Origin: Prevotella sp. P6B1
GTDB lineage: Bacteria > Bacteroidota > Bacteroidia > Bacteroidales > Bacteroidaceae
Assembly (NCBI RefSeq): GCF_000702825.1
Contig: NZ_JNKF01000014.1
Coordinates: 62,001-126,000, forward strand
Direction: 5' to 3'
DNA: 64,000 nucleotides
Position 1 is the first letter of the stretch. Each line of letters begins with the position of its first letter. The notes under the pieces were generated by a model. That model was not told the origin of the DNA, made no database searches, and saw only the letters and a program-made list of their open reading frames with translations. Of this stretch, positions 16,806 through 25,100 are shown in pieces. The position numbers were made by a program, and so were the translations under genes.

Positions 16806-18431
16806 TTAGAATGTATAGCCAATGGTCAGCAAGCCCTGACTACGCTTATTAGTAACCTTTGTCACACCAGTATCCATACCTGTTGCGTACTGCTGGAATG
16901 GGTGGAACTCACCATCAGTCTTACTCAGCTGATAAGCCAAGTCGATATTCATCTTTCCAACCTTGAAACCTACACCACAAGTCAGGCGCTGGGTATCGTC
17001 CCAGTTCACATAGTCGGTAGTTGAAGCGTACATAGTGCCTGGGCTGTTAACAGTCATATCGCGTACACCATCCATCTTATAGCCGCTGGTCAAGTAATTA
17101 TAACCCAATCGCAAAGCAACATCAGGAACTGGCTTATACTCTACACCAAGCTTGAAAGTCGACACGCCTTTCAACGAGCGCTCAGTATTCTGCTTCATAG
17201 CATGATCCTTTGATGTCTCGGCATTATCGTAGTAGTCATAGCCATCGATGATACGGTTCTGACTGGCGCTATAGTCTGTAAACTCATAGCCTGCGCCCAA
17301 AGCCAACTCACGTCCGATAGTGGTACCCAGACTTAAACCAAACTTCCAAGGAGTATGGTAAGCGAAATCGTAGCTCTGCTGACTCGACATATCATCATAA
17401 GCACCAATCGGAGTTTCACCATCATATGCATTATTCACCAAGAGTGACGAATTACTGGAGGTTAGTTCATACCATGTTGGCGTATGGATATAAGCACCTA
17501 TTCGGAATGGAGACTCCTCCATAGGACGAACGATAGCACCAAACTTGATATTCACACCTGTTCCCTTAATCCTACGGTCATCGCCAATAGCAACCGAACC
17601 ACCAGAGACCTCACCACCTCCCTGATGAAGCACCAATGACTCACCATACTCAGAGTACCCCTTATACTGCACATCCTTGATACCTACGGTCAGTCCCCAA
17701 TAAAACCGGTCGTTGTAATTACCGCTTATGTTAAAATCATAATCAGCTATCCAGCCTCTATGCGCACGGTCGAAACTATAAGCGTTGGCATCCATATAGT
17801 CAATGCTCCAATCCAACAAAGTTCCCTTATTGTCCAAAATCTCTGTAAGCATCAGCGAGTTGGCATTCATGTGATCAACTTCGGAGTAGCAGAACGAACG
17901 ATAGTTATTTCTACCATCATAGCCCATGATATAATTCTGTTCATTATAACGCAAATCATACCCGCCATGAGCCTCATCAGCTTTCAACCCCTTTTGGAAT
18001 GTCAGGCCATTCTGCGAGCACCCTCTCAGCGCATTAGCTGCCGACAATATCTGGTCGAAGTTCTTGCTCTTATGATAGTTGAAGCCCACATTAACAATAG
18101 AATGTGAACTAATACGAGCCGAATATACGAAACCAATCTGATCAAAACTCATATTAGTTTTGCCAAGACCATCAAACTCCTTTGCATCAGCCTGTGACAC
18201 CAATCCAACCCCCAGGCTGGCTGTAGAGTGGCGGAACAATCCGATACCAGCAGGGTTAGTACCCATGGTTGAGATATCTGCACCCAATGCCTCCATTGCT
18301 CCACCCATACCCACATAGCGGGCGGTTCCGTTCAGATCGCTACCCAGCAAACGGGCGCTCTCGTATGTATCCTGTGCAGCTGCCGGCAAAATAATGCCCA
18401 AAGCAAACGCTGCCAATAAAGTCTTCTTCAT
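16806..18431 (-). CDS. FadL/OmpP1-type outer-membrane protein
   Basis: 541 residues with a signal peptide (MKKTLLAAFALGIILPAAAQ). The mature N-terminus DTYESARLLGSDLNGTARYVGMGGAMEALGAD and NPAGIGLFRHS are typical of the Bacteroidales OmpP1/FadL/TodX family. The C-terminus GLLTIGYTF ends in the aromatic residue expected of a beta-barrel. Such porins import hydrophobic molecules. It is second in an operon after the Trp/Tyr-rich protein, separated by a 43-base spacer with a tandem TTTAATGTATAATG repeat. Confidence 0.9.
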   Translation of the reverse strand: MKKTLLAAFALGIILPAAAQDTYESARLLGSDLNGTARYVGMGGAMEALGADISTMGTNPAGIGLFRHSTASLGVGLVSQADAKEFDGLGKTNMSFDQIGFVYSARISSHSIVNVGFNYHKSKNFDQILSAANALRGCSQNGLTFQKGLKADEAHGGYDLRYNEQNYIMGYDGRNNYRSFCYSEVDHMNANSLMLTEILDNKGTLLDWSIDYMDANAYSFDRAHRGWIADYDFNISGNYNDRFYWGLTVGIKDVQYKGYSEYGESLVLHQGGGEVSGGSVAIGDDRRIKGTGVNIKFGAIVRPMEESPFRIGAYIHTPTWYELTSSNSSLLVNNAYDGETPIGAYDDMSSQQSYDFAYHTPWKFGLSLGTTIGRELALGAGYEFTDYSASQNRIIDGYDYYDNAETSKDHAMKQNTERSLKGVSTFKLGVEYKPVPDVALRLGYNYLTSGYKMDGVRDMTVNSPGTMYASTTDYVNWDDTQRLTCGVGFKVGKMNIDLAYQLSKTDGEFHPFQQYATGMDTGVTKVTNKRSQGLLTIGYTF

Positions 18432-18474
18432 AATGACAATATAATCTTTAATGTATAATGTTTAATGTATAATG

Positions 18475-19455
18475 TTAACGGCGTCCACCCATGTGACTAC
18501 CTCCGCTACCACCACTAGAACGACTACCACCACTGAATCCACCGCTACTAGAACGGCTACCGCCACCAAAGCTACCACTGCTACTTGAAGAAGAACGTGA
18601 TGGTGTGTAAGTAGAAGAACGGCTATAGCTGCTGCTATTCGAATTATCATAAGTACGGCGACCAACACGCTGACCAACACGCTGACCATTGCCAGACATG
18701 TTCACTCTGGTACCGCCATCCATACGTGCAGCGCGATCTCTCAGACTGCCCATACGCGCACTATTGGTCGAAACAGTGTTGCGATGTGCAGGACGATAAC
18801 TGGTGCGACCAGACAAATCGATAGTGCCAGCATTACCTGTGCGTCCGTAATAGTGACCACCGCCACCACCATAGTAATGGCCATAATAACCATAGTAATA
18901 ATGCGGATAATACCATCTGTAATAACCATAGTAAGGCCACCCCCATGTACTCCAATATGGATCGTACCAACCATTGTACCAGGGATCATACCAGCTGTAA
19001 TACCAAGGACTATACAGACTACTGTATCCATACCAAGAACCATAATACCAAGGATCATACCAACCATAACGGCTATAATACCAAGGCGAATGCCACAACA
19101 ACGAACTGCGGCCTGCGTTATAACCTGCCCAGAAAGCAGCGTTATCACTCACGTCGTAATCGTCGAATCGCATCATCTGTTTGGTCAGTGCATAATCCTC
19201 TGTCTGCAACGAGTCTGATGGATAAACGCCCTTCCCCCCTGTAAAGTCGATTACATCTAATTTGGTTGTATCACCGTCTATCACCTCATAGCTGCTCTGG
19301 GCTTTCGGCTGTGGAGCAACCACGCGGGTATTTTCCTTCACCGTCTCTAACTGTGCCTTCTTCTTTTTGGGTACAAAATAGAGATCGTCATCTTGAGCCA
19401 TCATCGACAGAGGCATGGCTCCGATCAGCATTGAAATTAACAACAGTTTTTTCAT
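18475..19455 (-). CDS. Secreted Trp/Tyr/Gly-rich low-complexity protein
   Basis: 326 residues with a signal peptide ending SMMAQ. Residues about 22-110 are ordinary and acidic. Residues about 115-205 form a very aromatic block of repeated PWYY, WYDPWY, GWY and YYGYY units. The rest is Ser/Gly/Arg-rich (SRSSSSSSG, GGSRSS). No enzyme motif is seen. The composition suggests an adhesive, scaffold or phase-separating extracellular protein, but that is a guess. It precedes the FadL-like gene and likely shares its transcript. Confidence 0.8.
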   Translation of the reverse strand: MKKLLLISMLIGAMPLSMMAQDDDLYFVPKKKKAQLETVKENTRVVAPQPKAQSSYEVIDGDTTKLDVIDFTGGKGVYPSDSLQTEDYALTKQMMRFDDYDVSDNAAFWAGYNAGRSSLLWHSPWYYSRYGWYDPWYYGSWYGYSSLYSPWYYSWYDPWYNGWYDPYWSTWGWPYYGYYRWYYPHYYYGYYGHYYGGGGGHYYGRTGNAGTIDLSGRTSYRPAHRNTVSTNSARMGSLRDRAARMDGGTRVNMSGNGQRVGQRVGRRTYDNSNSSSYSRSSTYTPSRSSSSSSGSFGGGSRSSSGGFSGGSRSSGGSGGSHMGGRR

Positions 19456-19483
19456 TTTCTTCTAAGTTTAATGATTCACGTTG

Positions 19484-19491
19484 CAAAAATA
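19484..19491 (-). promoter_or_regulatory. -7 element before the Trp/Tyr-rich gene
   Basis: TATTTTTG on the minus strand, about 30 bases before the start codon. No consensus -33 box at the right distance. Confidence 0.55.
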
Positions 19492-19556
19492 CAACGAATT
19501 TTGGTGCAAATGTAGGGAAAAACCCTAACTTATAGTAGGATTTTCCCTAATTTTTG

Positions 19557-19564
19557 TAATTTTG
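19557..19564 (+). promoter_or_regulatory. -7 element before prmA
   Basis: TAatTTTGCC ends 20 bases before the prmA ATG; no clear -33 partner. Confidence 0.55.
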
Positions 19565-19584
19565 CCTCAAAAATTAACGATTAT

Positions 19585-20493
19585 ATGAAATATTTCGAAG
19601 TAGAATTCACAATTTCGCCCTTCTCAAGCGATGCAGCCGACTTGTTGGCATCACTGGCTGGCGAGGCTGGTTTTGAGACGTTTGAGGAGACTCCTACTGG
19701 AGTTAAAGGCTATGTTCAACAAAGTCTCTTTGATGAAGATACGCTAAAGGCATGCATCGAGGATTTTCCTTTTGATAGTACCAATATATTATATAAGGTA
19801 CGCGAAGCTGAAGATCGCGATTGGAATGAGCAATGGGAACAAGAAGGTTTTGAGCCCATCATCATTGCTGATGGGAAACTGATTATCCACGATGGACGAC
19901 ACTTGCCTGACACCATCACATCAGGAAGCACCACTTCCACAATCTCTATCGAAATTGATGCGAAATTGGCCTTCGGAACTGGTACCCACGAAACCACAAG
20001 GATGATTTGCACTCAACTCATCTCGCTTCTTAAACCAAGTTCCTTATCCCCCGAGTCTCAAGCGCCCAGAACCGATTCTCTACGAGTTCTCGACTGTGGT
20101 ACTGGAACCGGCATCCTCTCTATCTGCTCCCTGAAACTTGGTGCCCAGCAAGCTGTAGGATACGACATTGACGAGTGGAGCGTTGATAATGCCAGACATA
20201 ATGCCGTTATCAATCGCGTTGACGAACGATTTACATCACTATTAGGCGATGCTTCGATTCTAAGCAAAATCGATAGCGATTTTGATTTAGTGCTGGCAAA
20301 TATTAATAGAAACATCCTGTTAGCAGACATGCCCAGCTTCGTTGGGAAGATGCATCACGGATCTCTGCTCATCCTAAGTGGCTTCTACACAGACGATTGC
20401 GATATACTGATTAAAAATGCCCATAAACTTGGGCTTTCGCTTATGTCCCAGACCAGTAATCAGGATTGGGCTTGCCTCGTTTTTAAGTATTAA
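19585..20493 (+). CDS. prmA: Ribosomal protein L11 methyltransferase
   Basis: 302 residues. The N-terminal small domain that binds L11 is followed by DRDWNEQWEQEGFEPI, the family hallmark, then AFGTGTHETTRM. The SAM loop is LDCGTGTGILSICSLKLGA and NINRNILL acts as the catalytic NxNxxxL-type motif. A short Ser/Pro-rich insert (near residue 155) precedes the SAM loop. The enzyme trimethylates lysines and the N-terminus of L11. Single gene. Confidence 0.96.
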   Translation: MKYFEVEFTISPFSSDAADLLASLAGEAGFETFEETPTGVKGYVQQSLFDEDTLKACIEDFPFDSTNILYKVREAEDRDWNEQWEQEGFEPIIIADGKLIIHDGRHLPDTITSGSTTSTISIEIDAKLAFGTGTHETTRMICTQLISLLKPSSLSPESQAPRTDSLRVLDCGTGTGILSICSLKLGAQQAVGYDIDEWSVDNARHNAVINRVDERFTSLLGDASILSKIDSDFDLVLANINRNILLADMPSFVGKMHHGSLLILSGFYTDDCDILIKNAHKLGLSLMSQTSNQDWACLVFKY

Positions 20494-20535
20494 TATGCAT
20501 ATAATATAAAGATTGTTAACAATACACCAAAAATT

Positions 20536-20565
20536 CTTGTTTCTCAGGTAATATCATTACCTTTG
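20536..20565 (+). promoter_or_regulatory. Orphan promoter upstream of a short transcript
   Basis: CTTG at 20536-20539, 18 bases, TAccTTTGCA at 20558-20565. No protein gene follows before the terminator at 20617. Confidence 0.75.
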
Positions 20566-20568
20566 CAC

Positions 20569-20656
20569 TCGATTTTAATGGTTAAGGTTTATGGTTGATT
20601 AATTTAGTTTTTTATTAAAGAGAGGCTAGCAGCGAATGCTCGCCTCTCTTTCTTTT
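20569..20656 (+). ncRNA. Candidate small RNA
   Basis: A consensus promoter is followed about 50 bases later by a strong intrinsic terminator, giving a transcript of about 85-90 bases. The only ATG frame encodes MVKVYG. It is in the gap after prmA, which has its own stop at 20493. No known RNA family is recognised. Confidence 0.55.
20617..20656 (+). terminator. Terminator of the candidate small RNA
   Basis: AAAGAGAGGC (20617-20626) pairs with GCCTCTCTTT (20642-20651), with an inner AGCA/TGCT extension, followed by T-rich sequence. It may also serve prmA read-through. Confidence 0.88.
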
Positions 20657-20676
20657 TATGCATCATAAACAAAATA

Positions 20677-20699
20677 GAGGCATCCATCACGGACGCCTC
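20677..20699 (-). terminator. Terminator of the 120-residue secreted protein gene
   Basis: GAGGCATCC (20677-20685) and GGACGCCTC (20691-20699) pair except one position; TATTTTG follows on the minus strand. Confidence 0.7.
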
Positions 20700-20736
20700 A
20701 AGAAAGAATGACCAATAATAACTAATAAAACGAAAT

Positions 20737-21099
20737 TTACTTGTTTAGACCACGATTGTTGATCGTAGCGTTGAGCAGCATCAGATACTTATGCATCTGC
20801 TCCTCGTTCAGAACATAACTCATGCGCTTTACGTCGGTGTTGATAGCGCGCTTAACCAAAGCGTCGCGATCTGTATTACCATACTGAACAGCATAGGTCA
20901 TCTCTGTGTTGAACACGTAATGGATGTTCTCAACAGCTTCCTTCTGGTCGTCTGCCAGATTCAGAGCATCAGAGAGCTTATTCATATTGATATTCATTTC
21001 ATAAGCCTCTATGTTGCTTACCATGTTTGCTGTCTCACCTTCAGCGAATGCAGTTGTCATACTCAGCATTGCTACCATTGTCAAAATCATCTTCTTCAT
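20737..21099 (-). CDS. Small secreted hypothetical protein
   Basis: 120 residues with a signal peptide (MKKMILTMVAMLSMTTAFAEG). The mature part is all-helical in appearance and Met/Asn-rich, with LSDALNLADDQKEAVENIHYVF and MSYVLNEEQMHKYLMLLNATINNRG. The second segment resembles the LTxEQxxKY motif of Spy/CpxP-like periplasmic proteins. No firm family. It is transcribed alone after a leader of about 105 bases. Confidence 0.8.
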   Translation of the reverse strand: MKKMILTMVAMLSMTTAFAEGETANMVSNIEAYEMNINMNKLSDALNLADDQKEAVENIHYVFNTEMTYAVQYGNTDRDALVKRAINTDVKRMSYVLNEEQMHKYLMLLNATINNRGLNK

Positions 21100-21210
21100 C
21101 TTTTTACCCTTTCTTTAATTTAATTGTTATCCTAAAAGCGCGCCTCTCGGGCTAACGCTGCTTGTCCACTTAAGGATCAAGCTTCATACCTTTTATGTCT
21201 TTTGACGCTG

Positions 21211-21242
21211 CAAAAGTATGACGATTTTTGAATATAAACAAG
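21211..21242 (-). promoter_or_regulatory. Promoter with a long leader for the gene at 20737
   Basis: On the minus strand CTTG, 20 bases, TActTTTG (CAAAAGTA at 21211-21218). The leader (about 105 bases) contains a five-codon frame (MKLDP) and a GC-rich GAGAGGCGCGC stretch. Confidence 0.7.
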
Positions 21243-21275
21243 TATTATTCCAAATTGTGTACGAACACAGCATAA

Positions 21276-21758
21276 TTATTGATGCATATCAAATCGACGT
21301 GGATGATGCTGGTTCTCGCGCATCTTTTTCTGGTCTTTCTGATACTTCTTAAACTGATCGGCCGTCATAATCTTCTCTAATTCAGCTTCATAGGCTTTCA
21401 TTGTGGCCTGCATTTCCTTATGATGTTCCTTCATCTTACCACCATCTTTTGGTGGCTCTGGACGTTTCACCATATCATTTTTAGGGGGCATTGGGGGGCG
21501 ACCAGCCTCACCATGGCGTCCATGACGATGAGGACCACGTGGCATCATCTTATCAGCATACTTTGTATTCAGATCGAGTAGCTGTTTTGCTTGTTTATCA
21601 CTCAGCTGATAACGGCTTACCGTCTCATCGGTACGATGCTTCACCATTTCTGTTTTGTCAAACTTACGTGGCTGACGCTGTTCACTCTTCTCTTCTTGTG
21701 CGATGACAGAAGTACTAACCAACAGAACTGCCATCATTGATAAAAACATTCTTTTCAT
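21276..21758 (-). CDS. DUF4890-like, Spy/CpxP-type periplasmic protein
   Basis: Start taken at MKRMFLSMMAVLL (21758), which gives a normal signal peptide ending SVIAQ; a Met nine codons earlier would lengthen the basic head. About 160 residues. The helix RTDETVSRYQLSDKQAKQLLDLN and the C-terminal ELEKIMTADQFKKYQKD resemble the LTxxQ motifs of Spy-like chaperones. The centre is rich in Pro, Met and His (RGPHRHGRHGEAG), which could bind metals. Likely an envelope-stress protein. A palindrome beside its promoter may be an operator. Confidence 0.8.
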   Translation of the reverse strand: MKRMFLSMMAVLLVSTSVIAQEEKSEQRQPRKFDKTEMVKHRTDETVSRYQLSDKQAKQLLDLNTKYADKMMPRGPHRHGRHGEAGRPPMPPKNDMVKRPEPPKDGGKMKEHHKEMQATMKAYEAELEKIMTADQFKKYQKDQKKMRENQHHPRRFDMHQ

Positions 21759-21831
21759 TGTTCTAATCTTTTTTTGTTTAACCATATATTTAGTTCACTC
21801 ATTGCTTTCAGCTGTAACTATCCTTTTGACG

Positions 21832-21858
21832 CAAGGATAGCAATCTGGTTTAACCAGA
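21832..21858 (-). promoter_or_regulatory. Promoter plus palindromic operator candidate
   Basis: TAtcCTTG on the minus strand (21832-21839) is a one-off -7 box. Five bases upstream is a perfect 15-base palindrome, TCTGGTTTAACCAGA (21844-21858), placed where a repressor or activator could act. The rest of 21859-21990 is AT-rich and empty. Confidence 0.5.
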
Positions 21859-21994
21859 GATCAGCCCAATTCAGCAAACCCATAAAAAAATGCCTAACAA
21901 CAGTCTAAAGACTTCAGCAAACCATATAAACAAAAGACTGATAAGAATAGAAAAAACAAAAATGACGGTTAATGCGAAAAAAAAAGGCGTAAAA

Positions 21995-22026
21995 TTTGCA
22001 CGATACAAATAAAATGAGTACTTTTG
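21995..22026 (+). promoter_or_regulatory. Promoter of the tRNA-Thr/tRNA-Gly unit
   Basis: TTTG 21995-21998, 20 bases, TActTTTGCACC 22019-22026 and beyond. Confidence 0.82.
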
Positions 22027-22045
22027 CACCCGCTAAAGGAGACCT

Positions 22046-22118
<73 letters not shown>

Positions 22119-22152
22119 CTCCTCGTCAAAATCAGAGTTCTTATTCATCGCT

Positions 22153-22223
22153 GCGGAATTAGCACATCGGTAGTGCACGGGCTTCCCAAGCCTGGGAGGC
22201 GGGTTCGATTCCCGTATTCCGCT
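22153..22223 (+). tRNA. tRNA-Gly(CCC)
   Basis: Acceptor GCGGAAT/ATTCCGC, D arm GCAC/GTGC, anticodon loop TTCCCAA (anticodon CCC), T arm CGGGT with TTCGATT. It follows tRNA-Thr by 34 bases in the same transcript. Confidence 0.95.
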
Positions 22224-22230
22224 CAGAGAA

Positions 22231-22262
22231 GTAGAGGGCCGAAGCCCTCTACTCTTTTTATT
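22231..22262 (+). terminator. Terminator of the tRNA unit
   Basis: GTAGAGGGC (22231-22239), loop CGAA, GCCCTCTAC (22244-22252), then a T-rich tail. Confidence 0.92.
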
Positions 22263-22269
22263 TCCATAG

Positions 22270-23181
22270 CTATCTCAATCTGAGACCATCACCAACCTTT
22301 ATCTGATAATCGGGCGATAAATGGTTCATCTTATACAAACTCTTCAGCCGGATACCATACTTCTGAGCTATGGTATACATGGATTCACCACTACGAACAT
22401 AATGGAGGCGGCCTTTATAGTCCTTAGGAGCCTTGCTCTGTTTCTTTTTCAGCCATACAATCTCGCCTTCCTCTAACTGATCCTTGCGATAGCGTTCATT
22501 GTACTTAGCTATCTTGCGGTAACTGATGCCAATCTCCTGACCAATCGACTTAAAGGTGTCACCACGACGGGCTATCAGATAATAATTCTTATTGAATATC
22601 TTAATGACATGTAACGAAGCACCACCAACTTCCTGATCTTTGGTACGCTGGGCCATAAAATGATCGTACTCCTTTGCATTGTCATACTGGTAGAGCTTAT
22701 ACAACTGAATAATCTCTATGAGTTTCTCTGCATATACTGGATTTGTAGCATAGCCAGCAGCCTTCAGGCCCTTAGCCCACCCCCGATAATCGGTAGTCTT
22801 AAGTTGAAACAAAGAGCGGTAACGCTGATTACCTGCCAAGAACTTGGAGTGGTCTTCGTATGATTCATAAGCACTATCGTAAACGCGGAAACAGTCATTA
22901 CGCTGATCATCATCATGATAAGTTCTACGTCCTACCCAACCATTATTACACTTTATGCCAAAATGGTTATTGCTATTACGTGTCAACTCACTACGTCCAG
23001 CACCACTTTCCAATAATCCTTGGGCTAACGTAATGGATGCAGGGATACGATAGCGCTTCATCTGCTCGATAGCAATATCCTTATATTGATCTACATATTG
23101 TTGGTAAGCCTGATTCCATCTGGCCTGCGAAAAAGCAGAAACTGAAAGCAAAAAGGCTATAAACACGGAAAAATATCTCAT
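22270..23181 (-). CDS. Glucosaminidase with two LysM domains
   Basis: 303 residues with a signal peptide (to about residue 19). The GH73 glucosaminidase domain has ITLAQGLLESGAGRSELTRNSNNHFGIKC, with the catalytic Glu in LESGAG, and ends near residue 165 at GYATNPVYAEKLIEII. Two LysM modules follow, YYLIARRGDTFKSIGQEIG and HYVRSGESMYTIAQKYGI. It should cleave peptidoglycan glycan strands in the periplasm. Transcribed divergently from cdd. Confidence 0.93.
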   Translation of the reverse strand: MRYFSVFIAFLLSVSAFSQARWNQAYQQYVDQYKDIAIEQMKRYRIPASITLAQGLLESGAGRSELTRNSNNHFGIKCNNGWVGRRTYHDDDQRNDCFRVYDSAYESYEDHSKFLAGNQRYRSLFQLKTTDYRGWAKGLKAAGYATNPVYAEKLIEIIQLYKLYQYDNAKEYDHFMAQRTKDQEVGGASLHVIKIFNKNYYLIARRGDTFKSIGQEIGISYRKIAKYNERYRKDQLEEGEIVWLKKKQSKAPKDYKGRLHYVRSGESMYTIAQKYGIRLKSLYKMNHLSPDYQIKVGDGLRLR

Positions 23182-23200
23182 ATTATGCTATTTATTTCTG

Positions 23201-23238
23201 CAAAAGTAATGATTTCTCTCGAATTATTTGTATTTTTG
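23201..23238. promoter_or_regulatory. Divergent -7 elements for the glucosaminidase and cdd
   Basis: Minus-strand TActTTTG (CAAAAGTA at 23201-23208) faces the glucosaminidase gene. Plus-strand TAttTTTG (23231-23238) faces cdd, ending 20 bases before its ATG. Consensus -33 boxes were not found. Confidence 0.55.
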
Positions 23239-23257
23239 CACAAAAATATAGCATTTT

Positions 23258-23731
23258 ATGAGAGAACTGGAGCTAAAGTCGGTAATTAAGGTGTGCGACA
23301 TGGAAGAGTTAAGTACAGAAGAACACCACTTGATTGAACTCGCTATTGAGGCAACAAGCCGCAGTTATGCCCCCTATTCTAAATTTTGTGTAGGAGCAGC
23401 AGTCAGGTTAGACAATGGTGTGGAGATTATAGGCTGCAATCAGGAGAACGCCGCCTACCCATCAGGATTATGTGCCGAGCGTACAGCTCTTTTTGCAGCA
23501 GGTGCCCAATATCCCAATGTTCCTGTACGCATGCTGGCCATAGCTGCTCGTGGTACTAACGGTGAGTTAGAAGAAGAGCCAGTAGGTCCATGCGGTTCAT
23601 GTCGCCAGGTCATCATAGAATCCGAGACACGTGCCAAAGCCCCTATCCGTATTCTGCTCTATGGCAAAAAATATGTGTACGTGATTGACGGCATCAGAGA
23701 ACTAATGCCACTGACATTCTCTAAGTTCTAA
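23258..23731 (+). CDS. cdd: Cytidine deaminase
   Basis: 157 residues, normal for the homotetrameric form. Zinc ligands are Cys72 in SGLCAERTALF and Cys112 and Cys115 in GPCGSCRQV, and Glu74 is the proton shuttle. Substrate contacts lie in YSKFCVGAAV and GCNQENAAYPSG. It converts cytidine and deoxycytidine to uridine forms for pyrimidine salvage. Its last four bases overlap the convergent lipoprotein gene. Confidence 0.96.
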   Translation: MRELELKSVIKVCDMEELSTEEHHLIELAIEATSRSYAPYSKFCVGAAVRLDNGVEIIGCNQENAAYPSGLCAERTALFAAGAQYPNVPVRMLAIAARGTNGELEEEPVGPCGSCRQVIIESETRAKAPIRILLYGKKYVYVIDGIRELMPLTFSKF

Positions 23732-25059
23732 CGATAACATCCCAACCCCACAGCTGTCGACAAAGAGTCCAGATGGAAATCATAGTCAAGATTCGATTCA
23801 TCAATCTTGACAAAATGTTGTTTCCCTTGTATTGAGTCTCTAGGCGACTCCCAGATAACATCTCTGAAATGAACAGTATCAGCAGCCAGAGCAGGTGTAC
23901 GCAAAAGACTGTGAGAAAACAGATAATTAAATGTATCATCAGCTGATGACTGGTTTTCTATCAATACATCATCATCGTAACCCGTAAGGATCGAATTCTC
24001 ACACTTCAAATCAACCAATGATGCAGGTGTATTACTAAAGCGTAAGGCAGCTCCACGTCCACCTGTAAAGGGATAGAACTGTGCCAACGTACAATAGACG
24101 ATTTCTACAATACCGCCATTCACTTTCAGACAATCACCCATGGTGTTCGATAACTGACAATTCTCCAGATTTACATGAGCGTTTGTCAGATAAACACCAT
24201 CACCCTGACAATTATGTATGATACAGTTTTTCAGCTTTAAACGATAACTATTAGCATCAAGTGCAGCCGAGTCACAAACCACACCTTGACAGGAATTACT
24301 AATCTGTGTATCATTCAGCACATTGCCATTTGACGTCTCACAGAATCTAACCCCTCGCCATTGCCCAGGAACCCGATCATATGGTAAATATGAGAACATA
24401 CGGTCAAGTCGGTCACCTCGCATCGTACAATGGTCTGTCAATAAGGTTCCATAAACCTCTAAGCCGGCATCGGCATGAAAATAGAGGGTTGTATTACGGA
24501 TTGTGAGATGCGCACCCTCTTTGATTACAAAATCACCGTAGACGACCAATGGTTTATCCGACTCAATAACCGAGTCACGCTCAATAACAGGCGAATAACA
24601 TTTGATAGCATCCCAAGCCCAAGCCTGCAGACAAACATGCTGCTCCACCCCACTCTCAAGCAAGAACATCAACTGATCTGTTATTGGTTCCGGCTCAGTA
24701 CGATAAGTTTCATACGGTGTAATCTCCACAAACACAAATATACTATCGTTTTTCCGTATTTCTATATCATTGGTTTGCGCACCATTAGTGTTATCAAGAT
24801 AGATACCATCCACATTGACGCGGAAACCAGTTTGATTACCACGTTTCAAACGTACACTTTGCAGTTTAACTCCACTGCTATTCCGATTATGTACCCAGAA
24901 CGAATAAGTTGATGAGGATGTACGACTGAAAACAGTATCCAATTTCACTGTATCCACAGGAAAATCAAGCTGCATACCCGTAGCAGCCGAAAACGCGTCG
25001 TCATCAGCACAAGCCACCAAGCCAAGAATCAGCGATAGAAAAAAGATAATCCGTTTCAT
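23728..25059 (-). CDS. Lipoprotein with a right-handed beta-helix
   Basis: 443 residues. The signal ends in lipobox LVAC. Residues about 20-150 look like an Ig-like beta domain (VHNRNSSGVKLQSVRLKRG). From about 165 there are repeated short turns such as GDFVIKEGAHLTIRNTTLYF, CIIHNCQGDGVYLTNAHVNL and CQLSNTMGDCLKVNGG, typical of parallel beta-helix (PbH1) repeats. Such folds often bind or cleave polysaccharides, but no catalytic site is recognised. Single gene, convergent with cdd. Confidence 0.85.
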   Translation of the reverse strand: MKRIIFFLSLILGLVACADDDAFSAATGMQLDFPVDTVKLDTVFSRTSSSTYSFWVHNRNSSGVKLQSVRLKRGNQTGFRVNVDGIYLDNTNGAQTNDIEIRKNDSIFVFVEITPYETYRTEPEPITDQLMFLLESGVEQHVCLQAWAWDAIKCYSPVIERDSVIESDKPLVVYGDFVIKEGAHLTIRNTTLYFHADAGLEVYGTLLTDHCTMRGDRLDRMFSYLPYDRVPGQWRGVRFCETSNGNVLNDTQISNSCQGVVCDSAALDANSYRLKLKNCIIHNCQGDGVYLTNAHVNLENCQLSNTMGDCLKVNGGIVEIVYCTLAQFYPFTGGRGAALRFSNTPASLVDLKCENSILTGYDDDVLIENQSSADDTFNYLFSHSLLRTPALAADTVHFRDVIWESPRDSIQGKQHFVKIDESNLDYDFHLDSLSTAVGLGCYR

Positions 25060-25100
25060 CTTAATGATAAAACGGATTATTCCTTATTTTATTATATTGA

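Noticed and set aside
18784..19218. Long open frames on the plus strand inside the Trp/Tyr-rich gene
   Set aside because: They arise from the repetitive codons of the minus-strand gene; products are Ile/Thr-rich with no start signals.
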